Assembly: GCF_001540865.1 (NCBI RefSeq)
Contig: NC_033633.1
Coordinates: 2,795,865 to 2,859,864, forward strand
Direction: 5' to 3'
DNA: 64,000 nucleotides
DNA from: Ananas comosus
Taxonomy: Eukaryota; Streptophyta; Magnoliopsida; Poales; Bromeliaceae
Part shown: positions 11,052 to 22,501 of the stretch, one piece after another
Layout: each line of letters starts with the position of its first letter
Position numbering within the stretch: the first letter of the stretch is position 1
Program-made: the position numbers and the translations under genes
The notes under the pieces: model-generated
The model's database searches: none
Seen by the model: the letters and a program-made list of their open reading frames with translations, nothing else
Told to the model about the DNA's origin: nothing

Positions 11052-11829
11052 TGAGTCTTAGTTTGCGAATGCGGTGGTTAAACATTCTTGTTTTGATGCT
11101 TTAGAGGCTCCCAAACTTTGCATATTTATTTTGAAGCCTCCTGATGGAGCCAGAGGATCAACTTGTTTGGGAAATTCTTTTTAAGAAATGTTTATGAGCT
11201 ACAACCAATCCTCTGTAGTTGCATGAAGATACCAATTTTTTATGCAGGGAATAGGAGGAAAGGAAAGAGAAAGAAAAAATTCAAACTGCATAACAAAACT
11301 ATTCACTGATTTAACTTGGCCATTGATTCCAATATGGCAAATTCTAACTCTCTTATTCAGCTCAGATCAATTAACAGTCTCCAACCAAGTTAAAAGGTGA
11401 TTCATCGAAGGGCACCGAAGCGCAAAATCACCAAGACATACACAAAAAGTGAGCATAAATCCAACAAGAACCATATAATGCCAGTTTATCTTGCTTGGAG
11501 AATAGTTCGACGAAGTCGATTAGAATAACAACAATAATAATAATAGATACCTACATTGCGCCGCTTTACGGAGTAAAAATAAATCTACAACAGATACTCT
11601 CATACTTCTGCTGTGAGAGTATACAAAGCACAAAAAACTTCCTAAACCTACACTACCTGCAACTTTACACAATCAACCTGCGAAAGAATCGGTCTTCAAT
11701 CGACTTATTCAACTTCCCACTAGAGAAAAAAATGAATCTAACTGAAAAAACTTGAAATAATGGTCGACGGTAGGACAAACAACAAGAATTGTAAATTTGA
11801 GATCGTGCAAATTCCTTTCATATTGAATT
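11052..11829. other. Intergenic / 3' UTR sequence
   Basis: No coding signal is seen. The right part (about 11500-11829) is probably the 3' UTR of the minus-strand glycosyltransferase gene. The left part may be the end of the plus-strand transcript, so the two units converge here. Confidence 0.5.
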
Positions 11830-14800
11830 CTACTTCCCAGTCGGGAACCGCAAAAACCGCCTTGATCTATGCACCTTCTGTCGTATCACCGGCACCTTCC
11901 GCGCCAACGCCTGCCAGATCATCTGGACCGCGTCGTCCTCCCGCGACGGGTACTGGTACTCGATGTACCGATCGACCTCCTTGAGCCGCTCCCACATCCG
12001 CGTCCACTCCTCCCGCCCGATTCCTCTGATTAGCTTCATCAAGAAGCCCTCTTTTATGGCATCGGACGAGCGGACGAAAACGCAGAACTCGGAGTAGTCG
12101 AGGACGTCCTCAAACGGCAGCTCGATCTCGTCGCTGATGATGATGGGAACGCAGTGGCTCGCGATGGCGTCAAACAGCCGATTGGAGGACGGAGTGTCGC
12201 CAGCGATGTTGAGGCAGAATTTAGACGATTGCATGCCCTGGCTCGCTGTGCTGATCCCGTTTCCTTGGATACTACCGAAGGAGAAGTAGATGTCCTTCTC
12301 ATTTCGGAGGAGGTAGAAGAGCTCCTGGCGGATGTTTCCTCCCTGTAAAAACGAGAGAAAAAGAATGTTATAGTTACTATTACCATAAATAACTCCTCAC
12401 ATATGCATATGAATTATTGGAAACTTGATCTGAATCGAGAAAATTGAAGTGTGCAAGACTACACATGATTCTTTGTTGCTTCTTGCATATATAGAGATTG
12501 TCAGCTGAAAGAACACTCATCAAGAATTTACAAGAGCAAGCATTTATGCCTGCATGTACAATACTTCTAAAGATTGATAACAATGATAAATGAAAACCAT
12601 AGAAACTTTATGAAACTATACCAAATCCCAAGGATTAGCTTATTGAATGCTTAGCTGGAAAATTATGGAACTCATTCCTAGTCTCTACAGTCGAAGTCTC
12701 TCAAGATTTATCACAAATGACTCAGAGAAGAGAAACATCTTTGTCTTCAAACTCGGTTTTGGCTAGCCGAGAACCTTCATGGAATTCATGTTTCTTAACA
12801 AGTGTGTGAATGTCAAAAACGCTGATATGTTCCAACTTTTCAAACGGATGCCGCATTTCCATAGTACGATGCATTGAACTAGACCACCTAGACTTCCAGT
12901 GATTTGAAAGGTTACGAACAAGTAGAGACGCATCTGGACTCTGCAGGATACTATCAAAAGGCATACGAGCCATTTATAAGATCAAAGAGCCATTCTTGTG
13001 TATAATACTGGTTGACAAAAAGGAAAATTTAATTTAACAGATGAAAAAATCCTGCTGATTTAATTCTTACTTATGATTGCAGAGATGGCTCATTCCCGCT
13101 GTTAGGATTGCCAAGCTGCAACCTTATATGCAAGAGACAAAGATAAAAGAAATGAACATATAAGGATATTATTTGACCAGTCCTATGATTTCCTCATTTC
13201 TAGCTTCAGAATGTTTAATTCCACCCACATTTCGTGAGCTCTTATTTGTTTCTAGGATTTGCCTTGAATTTTCTTAAAAGTGAATGTTGTATCATACAGA
13301 TAGACAATCTGGACATCTGCCTAAGCCCTTGTCAAAAAGGGATGAGGTGACCCAAGAGATGCCAATATCAACTTATTCTTAATATCTAATGTAAACACGA
13401 CTCTTTAAGGTACAACTTTGAAAGGAAACTCTTTAAGGGAACATTACAATAAGATCAACACAACAAAATGCAGGGATACAAGAAATGAACTGGCAAAAAG
13501 AACTGTAAGATTTTAAACTGGATGTAATATGATACGAAGTCATAAGACAGAAGTGTCAGAACAGATGCAATTGCCTAGTCCATCTATATCACGCCCAGAT
13601 ATCATTTCCAAGCAGATGAAAGAGTAATCCCTCTTTCTCATGCCCAAACAGATATTATTATTTTTGCGTACTTTGTTATGTCGGAACATGATTTTATTCA
13701 GGAAACATAGAAAAGATGATCGCTATGATGGCGAACCATTTTTGGTAGGTAACCACTGCATAGAATTTCAAATATCTCTTTCCTGTGCAGTTTCTAAGTT
13801 CCATTATCACTTGAACCTACTGCTTCGTCTTGGCCCTCTGATAATGAAAAGAATACTCTAATCGCTTCTAAAAGTTCTACAAACATAAGATAGGAAACTT
13901 GCATAATATACTCTTATCTGCCAATCACTTCATATACTTTTCTTAAAATGTCTAAGGTCGTTGAAAAAAAGGGAGAAAAGTCACCATTAGCATGCCAAGA
14001 AATAGATATACCAACCATCTCCTTGCAAAACTTAAGCGGGCGTGAGAAAACTGTCAAAGACAAATAGGACATGCAACTACTCATTGACAGAGCCAGCAGA
14101 CAGATTTTGGGTCAATCACCACTATAGCTATTTCTCCATTAATCTACTCCACCAAAAGACACTAAAGTAATGAATAACTACAATTTTTTTTCAAATAAAG
14201 AAAAGAGTCAACAAAGTTAGGAGGTCAGCGATTCTCAGACAAAGACTGGTATCCTAACCTAAATGGCAGAATGAGTCAGATGTAACAAATTTAATGTGCC
14301 TGACATGGATATTATTGTAGCATAAACACTTACACTTCTGCCGCTAGTTCCATTTTTTTTTTTTTTTTTTCATTCACGGTCATGGTAATTCATAAGACGT
14401 ATTTACATCGTGTGTTAAGCTACCGGTTAAAATTATAGTAGAGCATTACTTACCAGTTACCATACCATTCACGAAGGGAAAACATTGGTAAGGAGGAAAA
14501 AATGTCAAACTCGAATAATTGAACCAACTCTTACCTCTTTTCTATAGATGGCTCCTCGAAAATATAGCAAAGTCGGCCGATCATCGAACCCAGCTGAATC
14601 ATTCACAAAGGTTTTGGCCAAATGTTTGTAGGGAGCAATAAGGTCCTTCTCCAAGTTAGCCAATTTCGGGTTATACCGTCCGAAATCCGATAATATAAAC
14701 ACACACGGAAACAGCGCCGACCTCGCATCCAACATGCTATTCGGATGGTGTGCTACTATTACATGATCCTTTCCCCCAGATCTCTTCCACTCTTTTTGAG

Positions 14801-15464
14801 AAGCTAAATACCTCACCAGCTTCTGCTGCAGCAGCTTATCCCTGAAAATGGTTTCCGGTGGGATAACTCTCGAGTACCTATTATAGCTCAGTGACGAAAA
14901 GAACGGCACGAATATAATATCGGCCTCACGAGAGTCATAAACTCTAATAGCATTACATGGGCCAACTCGGTCCGGAAAATTCGACGATAAGAGATCCAGT
15001 GTTAGCCAATACTCTATGCTGTGCTGGAGATTCAACCCGCCGGGATAACTCGGAATATTAGCACGGATATCCGGCCACACGCTCTTGCCGTCGGGCTTCC
15101 AATCTAGAAGGCCGAAGTGGAATTCGGGGGGCATATCATACATATAAACTTTGAGAACCGCATTGCTTGGATCACACTTATCGCGAGCCTTTTCTTCCTG
15201 TCTAATTTCAATCTCATCAAAGAGAGGTTGCTCCACATTCACTGCCCGCTCTTCGATCGGGAGGCGGGGCGGGTTGTTTGCTTTCTCGATCACCGAGAAG
15301 ACCTTGTCGGCGGGCAAGAGATTGCGGTCGACGAAATGCGGCCGGCCCGTGGAATTCAAGCAGATCATAAACGACGACACGACGAGGAGGACCGCGAGGG
15401 CGAACCAACACGAGAGGGTTTTCCGGCATCGGAAACCCGAATGCTGAGTGCTTCTATCAGCCAT
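11830..15464 (-). CDS. GT47 exostosin-family glycosyltransferase (ARAD-like)
   Basis: Two coding exons, 15464-14535 and 12342-11830, join at GAG|GTAAGAG and TTTTTACAG|GGAGG in phase 0 and give 480 residues. It is a type II Golgi protein: residues 17-36 form one membrane anchor after a short basic tail, followed by a stem and the exostosin domain (about 103-440). Visible family features are VYMYDMPPEFHFGL (106-119), the DADIIFVPFFSSLS-like ADIIFVPFFSSLS (181-193), HVIVAHHPNSM (234-244), ILSDFGR (257-263), KFCLNIAGDTPSSNRLFDAI (351-370) and VPIIISDEIELPFEDV (375-390). GT47 enzymes of this group transfer sugars onto cell-wall polysaccharides; Arabidopsis ARAD1 is linked to pectic arabinan. The substrate here is inferred only. 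The start is the first ATG of the frame and precedes the anchor correctly. It appears intact. Confidence 0.93.
12343..14534 (-). other. Intron of the GT47 gene
   Basis: This 2192-bp intron has canonical ends (GTAAGAG donor, TTTTTACAG acceptor). It contains one same-strand open frame of 83 codons (12973-12722, beginning MARMPFDSILQSPDASLL) that I do not recognise and a T(20)-type run near 14353-14370. The frame could be a retained gene fragment or chance. Nothing else is seen. Confidence 0.85.
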
Positions 15465-15691
15465 TTTTTCCTTTTAAAATATAACTCTTTGGAAAGAAAC
15501 CCAACAATAGAAATGCCTACTTAATCAACCACAGAACATTAATTGCCCCAACCCAACAAGAACGGTAAAGCAAATTAGTTGGGGAAAAGAAACAAACAGT
15601 TTGCAATCACGAGAAAAAGGGAAAAAGCACTAACAACCACGCAAGTGCTTAATCAGGAACATAGCTGGAGATAACCAAACTGAACAAATTT

Positions 15692-15977
15692 CTTCATAAA
15701 AATTGCAACTTTGGCAATAAAAATCCCTCCTCGGAGAAACACCAACACCCAAGAACTCTCCCTAGATCCCCATTTCAACGAGGAAGCCTCAAGAACACCA
15801 AAACGCCCCAAATTTACAAACAGGAAAGGGAGGCAACACCAAACTCCTCCGTAAAAATAGCAACTTTGGCTATAAAAACCCCTGCTTGAAGGAACCCAAC
15901 ATCCAAAAACTCTCCCTAGATCCCTATTTCGACGAAGTAAGCCTCAAGAACACCAAAATGCCCCAAACTTACAAATG
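15692..15977. repeat. Direct duplication, two copies of about 132 bp
   Basis: Copy one spans about 15692-15823 and copy two about 15846-15977, offset 154 bp. Shared blocks include GCAACTTTGGC, AACTCTCCCTAGATCCC and GCCTCAAGAACACCAAAA. Roughly 85% of positions look identical. It lies in the 5' leader of the GT47 gene and is not an element I recognise. Confidence 0.8.
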
Positions 15978-16138
15978 GTGACCGACAACCCAGAAACGGG
16001 AGAGGGAGAGAACGCCAAGATACCAACCACCCATCAAATAAAACCATCCAAAGATCGGGACCGAACGAAGGAGACGGGGCGCGAGGGGGACCAAAGCTAT
16101 GAAGATCGAATCTTTGGGGCTCCTTGTATTTTTGCACT

Positions 16139-16145
<7 letters not shown>

Positions 16146-16182
<37 letters not shown>

Positions 16183-16195
16183 TCTTCTTCTTGGG
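16146..16195. repeat. (CT)n/(CTT)n microsatellite
   Basis: About 16 CT units are followed by several CTT units. It lies in the likely 5' leader of the GT47 gene. Confidence 0.95.
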
Positions 16196-16362
16196 CGTGA
16201 GGTGTTTGCGCGTGGAGACCACCTCTCTCACCTAAAAGCTATTTGTGAGAAGGAAATGGGAATGGAAATGGAACCAAAAAAAAAAAGGGCTTCACAATGC
16301 TCAAGGGGGGAGAATCTATTGATCAATTCAACAGATTTGCTCTTTACTAATAGTTGCAAATA

Positions 16363-17328
16363 GTATAAAGACCCCCTCAACTATAGCTTATTTTGAGATA
16401 GCCGCCACAACTTTATTATTATTATTTTTTTTGAAGAGAAAATTTTTAGATAGTTTGGTTGTGTTGTTGTTTTTTTATTGTTTGATTAACTTTTTATGTG
16501 AAATAATATGGGAGGTTGAGATAGATTGCTTGAGATTTTTTTACATCTAAAGTAATTATGGATAACATCGGAGTTATTATCGTCGATTTTTTTTATAAAT
16601 TTATGTATAATAGTGCAGGAAGAAATGTTGCATTTTTTTACTTTTTTAATTATCTTTACGTGAAATAATAATTTTTTTTAAAAAAAATGCCAATAATGCC
16701 AAAAGAGGTTGTTTTACACATTCTCATTAAGTTTCACTTTTAATTTTTACTCCTAGTTTTCTCTTTATATCACTAAAAAAATCTGTAATTAAGTGAGAGA
16801 TTAAAATATTATAATTTACAAACCACATGATAATAGAGTGGTAAATTTTATAAATTGTAAGGTATTAAAATGCAGTATTTGATAAAAGCTATTTATACAG
16901 CTCAAAAGAAATGAATAATGTACACTCTATCTATCTATGGTGGAATAATCTTTATTAGTTATATCGATATGATTAGTAAAAAATTTTCATTCTAAGATGA
17001 ATAGATGTACATCATATATTTCTTTTCATAAAATTTTACTCTATTAGAATTTATACTTCGCCACTATATAGATTGTAAAATATATTATTTACCATTTAAT
17101 TTAATAGTAAGTTTTCACAATAAAATAAAGATATCTAAGCTAAATTTTTTAAACCATAGAACAATAAAATGAGAATACCCTAACTCATATGAGAACTATC
17201 CTATATTTTAATAAAATTATTTGATTTCAAAAATTTTAAATTTAAGAATGTCTCCATCATACAAAAATATAGTGGAGTGATGTACTTCATAATAATCTAT
17301 AGTTGAGGGGGTGCCATACATTTTACCC
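16363..17328. mobile_element. TIR element, CCCCCTCAACTA family, about 966 bp
   Basis: The left end reads GACCCCCTCAACTATAG (16370-16386) and the right end CTATAGTTGAGGGGGTGCC (17297-17315), followed by TACATTTTACC, an inverted repeat of about 30 bp. The interior is AT-rich and has no ORF, so it is a non-autonomous DNA element. The same terminus recurs at 24661, 56345 and 56698. No clear target-site duplication was found. Confidence 0.7.
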
Positions 17329-18450
17329 CAATTATTATAGCCTTTAATGTGTGTCTATGCAAATGTTCCCTTTAGCTTTATAAAAAATGGTACATTTCCC
17401 ATGAAATAAAACAATTATTATATGCGTATTCTAAGTGTCCTTTATACTCATTTTTATACTCCAAAATTTTAAAAAATATTTAATAAAATAATAAAGAAAA
17501 TAGGTATTTAGTAAGTTAATACTTTAAACTTTTGTTACGATGATAAATTCTATTCAAATTTACGTTCGAAAAATAAAACTCTAAAATATTAATATGCTGT
17601 TCATTTAATCTTTATTTTTAAATTTTAACTATTCCTATTAATTACGTTGTAATCTTTTTTTTTTCTTTACAAATTATTTTCTGTAAAATTGGGGTTATCT
17701 TAATAAAGATGAGATGAATAACATGTCATCTTTAGCCCTATGTTATGTATTAATAATATGCCCACATAAATAATATGAAAGATTTTAAATAGTTGTTACA
17801 AATTATTCAAATATTTTAGAAATTTTTATGATAAAAATATATAAAATTTATCTTAACTACCACCTATTTGGTTTCAACTATCTATAAATTTGTGAATACG
17901 TCGTTTATCTTAACTAACTTAGTAACAAATTTTATATAATTTATGTAACTATAAATTTTTTAATGTAAACAATTATATCACTCAAATTAAATAAATTAAA
18001 AGATTTTGGGAACTAAATTTAAAATTTTAAAAACTTAGATAGTTGAATCAAAAAGGTCTATATTTCTGGTAAATTTTATATATTTCTACTAATTTTTGTC
18101 AATATATTTGAGGAACTTAAAAGCATTTCTCATTATTAAATGCACAAAGCATCTTTGAAAGAGGAGCGAAAGTAATTGGGACCATCTAAACTTCTCATGC
18201 TATTTGGAATTGAATAATTTTAGTCACAAAATTTAAAATATTTTATCAAATTTATTATCAATTTCACCAAATTTAATGACTATATTTATTTTTGAAAAAA
18301 TAAAGTCAAACATATTAAAGATTAATAACAAATGGTGTCATTAAATTTCATTACATGCTCAACTTAATTAACTAAGTTCAGAAACTGTAATATAAAAACT
18401 TACAAGTTGAAGAGGTCTCAATAATCTATACCTATACATTATTTCCCCTA
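17329..18450. other. AT-rich intergenic DNA
   Basis: No gene is seen. A degenerate inverted-repeat pair (about 17860-17890 against about 18000-18060, around GTTTCAACTATCTA and TAGATAGTTGAATC) suggests another decayed miniature element. Confidence 0.5.
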
Positions 18451-18457
18451 AAGTCTT

Positions 18458-18467
18458 GCCACGTGGC
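18458..18467. promoter_or_regulatory. Palindromic G-box GCCACGTGGC
   Basis: A perfect ten-base G-box, the binding core for plant bZIP and bHLH factors, lies about 240 bp upstream of the gene-like stretch at 18699. It may be a remnant of that stretch's promoter. Function is not shown. Confidence 0.4.
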
Positions 18468-18559
18468 GGTCCCTTCTTTATCCTTACCTTCTCCTCTCTT
18501 CTCTAACCACAATTGTTGCAGCCGCATAAAACCTTTGATCTTCCAATCAATTAATGAAC

Positions 18560-18693
18560 AATCTTAAACCCACACTCTTCATCTCCCCACCAAGGAGTTA
18601 CTAACGCATAATTAACTTTAATAATTACAATCTTAAACCCATACTCTTCATCTCCCCACCAAGGAGTTACTAATGCATCATTAACTTTAATAA
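18560..18693. repeat. Tandem duplication of about 66 bp, two copies
   Basis: Both copies contain CTCTTCATCTCCCCACCAAG and GGAGTTACTAA and end in TTAACTTTAATAATTA. The two units are almost identical, so the duplication is recent. They lie just upstream of the gene-like stretch. Confidence 0.9.
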
Positions 18694-18698
18694 TTATA

Positions 18699-19540
18699 AT
18701 GATCCACACAATTAGCACCACTAAAACCCCATCATCATCATCTCCTCATTCTTCAAAACCAAATACCACACTCCAACAATGTCCTATGTTACAAACTAAC
18801 TCTTCTTTCTATTATTCTTATTATTATTCTCGAACGCGAGTACGAACCCATCAACGCCATTCGGGTCGAGCCATGATTATTCGGGCGCGTTGTTTGGGTT
18901 CAGCGAATGCTTGGAGTTTGTGGAGGACGGGGCGAACGGGGCCGAATCGGGGTTGCTGCTCCAGACTCGGTCACGTGCTAAGCCGAAGCGTCACGTGCCT
19001 CTGCAAGGCCATACGAGAAGGGGCGAAGCTAGGCGTACCCGTGAATGTCACCAAAGCTCTCGCTTTGCCCTCGCTTTGTGGGCTTTCCCACACGCAAATA
19101 GTCCCCTGTTACAAAAGTAAGAGGTGTTTTTTTTTTATGGTCCAATTTCATATATACAAATTGCTTTCATAAGAAAAAATAAGTAAAATAAGATTTCTTC
19201 GTACTCTTTTTTTTTTATTTTTTTGGCGCATAAGAATAGTTCATATTTTGTAATTTTTTAAATTTTGTTATCTTTTTGTTTTTAAAATTGTATGTGTACT
19301 GAAATTAGGGTTTCGTGGATTGTAGCGCAGCATCGCGGGGGAAAGCGAAGATAGATTTGGAGTCAATGAGACGAAAGAAGTGGTAGGTTTGGAGAGATCT
19401 GTAGGGAATCAACGTGGCTGTGACGAAAAAGGAGCTCGACGTTGATAATGGCGGCAAAGGTAATGTGGAGATGGGGATTCATCTCTCCGATGTCGGTAGT
19501 GCGATCAAGATGCGTATGGAGTAATAATTCTATTGCTGCT
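18699..19540 (+). pseudogene. Degenerate gene-like stretch, family unknown
   Basis: GC content rises sharply between 18830 and 19110. One frame reads SSHDYSGALFGFSECLEF and continues with TRSRAKPKRH, which looks like real coding sequence. An ATG-initiated frame from 18699 runs in a different register, so a frameshift separates the start from the coding-like part. A second island (19310-19540) contains a frame ending IHLSDVGSAIKMRME before a stop. G-box and TATA-like sequence lie upstream. I recognise no family. It may be a broken gene or captured fragments. Confidence 0.35.
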
Positions 19541-19777
19541 TATTTCATTATTATTTTTTATAATTTATTTACTGAAATTATAAACTTTGTTACATTTGTA
19601 CGTATATCTATTTCATCTCTTTTATTTGTATATATGTTAATATATATTATCTTTATTTATTAATGTCTTATGGTAATTCAAAAAATTTAAAATTTTTACT
19701 TTGTGAATCTTCTATCTTCTATAGCATTAGCCCGCCGCAATGCGCAGGTAACTTCACTAGTAATTTAATAAAAGAAA

Positions 19778-19958
19778 AGTGATGCTATCCATGCATCCAA
19801 AATTAGATGTAAATTAGATGTAAATTTTACACTCCACCTGTTCCATGGGTGGGGTTTCTTTACTAACCATATTGATGTGACTAATAGAAAGACCCACCAA
19901 CAGAATTAGTATGGTGTAAAATTTACGCTAAAAGAAAATACAGAGATAGCATTTTCTT
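19778..19958. mobile_element. Fold-back MITE, about 180 bp
   Basis: The left end (about AAGTGATGCTATCC, then GTAAATTTTACACTCC) is mirrored by the right end (GGTGTAAAATTTACGC, then GAGATAGCATTTTC). The whole element can fold into one hairpin. A related copy is at 41099-41290. Confidence 0.65.
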
Positions 19959-20421
19959 TTTTTTTTAAAAAAAAAGAGGAGGCTATTTCAAAACGGCCTA
20001 TAGCTAAAGGGGCTATTCATTATAATATAGGAGAATTGCTTATATAGTCTAGAAAGTATTCGACTTTCTGATTTTTCTGTTTTAGAAGGCTAATATTAAA
20101 AATACCATTTTTACATTCTAAGTTATTTCAAATATATCCATAGAGTTAAATTTTGTTAGTTAGCTGTTAGCAATAACTGTTATCTTTATAAAATTACTAT
20201 TTTGCCCTTTCAAATATCTCCTTCTAGCATTACCAATTTTTCTTATTTGCCCTTAATTTGGAGGCAAAAAAAGTTTTTTGATGTTTGATTTTTTTAAATA
20301 TACCCTTATTTCATTACCAACTTTTCTTATTTATCCTTAAATTAAGGGCAAAATAGGTATTTTGATTTTTTAAATTCCGGTAGATATTTAACTCGCGTTT
20401 AACCCGAGATAATTTAACGGG

Positions 20422-22390
20422 TGATAACTATCACGTCCCGGATATCACGTTCCCCGGGCACGCTGACAAATCCGCCATATACAAAGAAATTTTCTCTATA
20501 TACGAAGCGATAGCTGTACCTATAAAAATACAATACTACAACCAGTAGTATAGAGCTGTAAGGAACAAAACATAAACTTGTAGCAAATAAAAGTTCACTA
20601 TATATACAACATCTGTATACAAAAGCTCGCCTCACGAGAAACAGTAATGACAGTATGTATAAGAACTCAAAAATTACAATTACCTGTAGCTGGTACTCCA
20701 CTAGCTCTAGCTCGTCTGGTAGGGCTCTAACTCGCGACGTCCTTGCCACGATCAATCTCAGAGGGGGCAGCAGCCGGCACCGAAGGCTCTGCAAAAGAAG
20801 GGTAACAACTGGGCTTGAGAACTACTGTAAAAATAAGTAATCCTCAGTGGGTGCCACCCTCAACATCATCGGTCCACCGACTAAGTCTACAAAAGGGAGC
20901 AAAGATAATAGAAGAATGCTGGAAAAAAATCTACAGCTACAAATCACTACACTATCATGCTCTATACTAACCAACTGTAGGAAATGTCAATTCTGACCCA
21001 ATCCAACTGGGACTGTAAGCATACCCGTCCCTGGGACTGTGAACACACCCGTCCCGCCCGGTTGCGACTATACAGCTACCTCCACACTAAGCGGTCCATG
21101 GAGAGCAAGTCCAACATGCACGAACGACATCAACGCGAAAGCACAACGCCCGTTTCCGGAGTGGCACTCGTGGGAGCTATCCAACCGAGTATGCAGCGTA
21201 TCTTTGTCGAGCTCAATCAGGCTCTCACAAGCCAAAGTCAAGTAACCGGGTTCAACTGGTCTAACAACCAACAGGTCACGTGCCCTCGGCACAATCTGAG
21301 GCCAAAACGGCGATAGAGGTCCACCGTCAACCCCGACGGCCCCCAACAGTCTGGAACAGTCTGAACACTACTGTAAAAATACATTCGGCATCCCAACACG
21401 AGCGTAAGTGAAATCTAAACTATCTGGGGTATCCACCACACTGATACTGCAGCGATACAAAATAACAACAGCTCCTAGAGGTAAATCAGGTAGTTTAAGC
21501 ATATGACAGGTTATAATCGTTGTTTTCTCTTAAGTCAAATTCCAGTCCAACATGTGCTAGTAGATACATGCAACGAGGAAGCTCCAATTCAGATTTTACA
21601 TGGAATATGCCAAAATTCATGAATTGAGCAAAATCTATCAACACAACAACACATGTCGACCAACTATACACTTAGAAGACAAACCGACGATTAACCCACC
21701 TCGATAGCTAATCCCAATCCGGCGCGACGTCGAGAACGGCGGAATCGCATCATCGCCCGGCCTCCTCGCGATGCTACGACGATGAAGACACGCTTGAACG
21801 GCACCGCGGCGCGACGTCGGCGAAACTCGAACTCTACCCGAGCTCTTCCTTGCTCGACCGATGCTAAAGAGAGATGGGAGAAGAAGCAGGTAGAATACTC
21901 TCTCTCAGCCTTTCTACACATGTAAATAGCGAAAGGGTGGAGTGGTGACACGTACGAGGCACGAAATTACGAAAAAGCCCCTTACCTACTCAGGTGTACC
22001 GGTACACGGGCAAATGTACCGCTACATATGGCAACCCGAGAGCAGCTGCGCAAAATCTGTCTAAGTGTACCGGTACACCCATCAAGGCGTACCGGTACAG
22101 AAGGCGTACCGGTACAGAAGGCGTACTGATACAGAAGGTGTACCGGTACAGAAAGCGTACCGGTACAGAAAGTGTACCGGTACAAAAAGTGTACCAGTAC
22201 GCCTTGATGGTTGTACTGGTACAACAAGCAGAAAATCTGCTATTTACAGATTCCAATGCCAAGTCCTGTTCTCGCATCCCGGCTAAGTCCGTTTTGCGTC
22301 TATTTTGCGCCAAAGCGATTCGAACTTGTCCCGACACTCTCCAGAGCTGTCGAAAGCCTCTCCTGCTAAACACCAGGGACACCACAATAA
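20422..22390 (-). repeat. Candidate solo LTR, Del/Tekay-like
   Basis: A GC-richer block starts TGATAACTATCACGTCCCGG and ends near GGGACACCACAATAACTGTG, so the two termini mirror each other. On the minus strand it includes GGGTGGCACCCACTGAGG, a phrase I associate with Del/Tekay LTRs (recollection, not a search). The block has no pol ORF and sits inside the Mutator-type element. Exact ends and target duplication are unresolved. Its right part contains the GTACCGGTAC array. Confidence 0.4.
21996..22222. repeat. GTACCGGTAC palindrome array, 17-bp period
   Basis: Near-identical copies of the palindrome GTACCGGTAC start at 22089, 22106, 22123, 22140, 22157, 22174 and 22191, an exact 17-bp period with spacer AGAAGGC or AGAAAGC. 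Isolated copies lie at 21996, 22016 (GTACCGCTAC), 22067 and 22213. The spacer CATCAAGGC after 22067 returns inverted (GCCTTGATGG) after 22191, so the array is bracketed by an inverted repeat. Because 17 is not a multiple of three, long frames open on both strands here are artefacts. Confidence 0.95.
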
Positions 22391-22501
22391 CTGTGAGAGT
22401 ATTTTTAAATAATGAAGGAACATATAAGAGATATATTGAAAAAAAAAAAGAGAATAAATTAGATATTTCTAAAGTTTTCAAAGGTATATAGACAATTATC
22501 C

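Larger units (their letters stand above)
15465..16240 (-). promoter_or_regulatory. Leader and promoter region of the GT47 gene
   Basis: On the minus strand a (GAA)n(GA)n stretch (16195-16146) resembles the pyrimidine/purine tracts common in plant 5' leaders and core promoters. A pyrimidine-rich AG (TTTCTTTCCAAAG, about 15484-15496) just upstream of the ATG could be the acceptor of a 5' UTR intron, but I found no convincing donor. No clear TATA box is visible. The region also holds an imperfect direct duplication (15692-15823 and 15846-15977). A TIR element begins about 120 bp upstream of the purine tract. Confidence 0.45.
20030..22501. mobile_element. Mutator-type TIR element carrying a nested insertion
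   Basis: The left terminus GGAGAATTGCTTATATAG and right terminus (CTATATACC-type, ending GACAATTATCC) are inverted. They are flanked by TTATAATATA (20020-20029) and TTATAATTTA (22502-22511), a 9-of-10 target duplication as expected of Mutator-like elements. The left arm shares internal sequence (TTTTAGAAGGCTAATATTAAA) with the related element at 25932-26682. Most of the middle (about 20422-22390) is a later insertion. No transposase is seen. Confidence 0.7.

Noticed and set aside
21982..22491. Long open frames on both strands rich in repeated VPVQK / TGTLSVP-like peptides
   Set aside because: They come from the 17-bp GTACCGGTAC array, whose period rotates through all frames. They are not conserved proteins.
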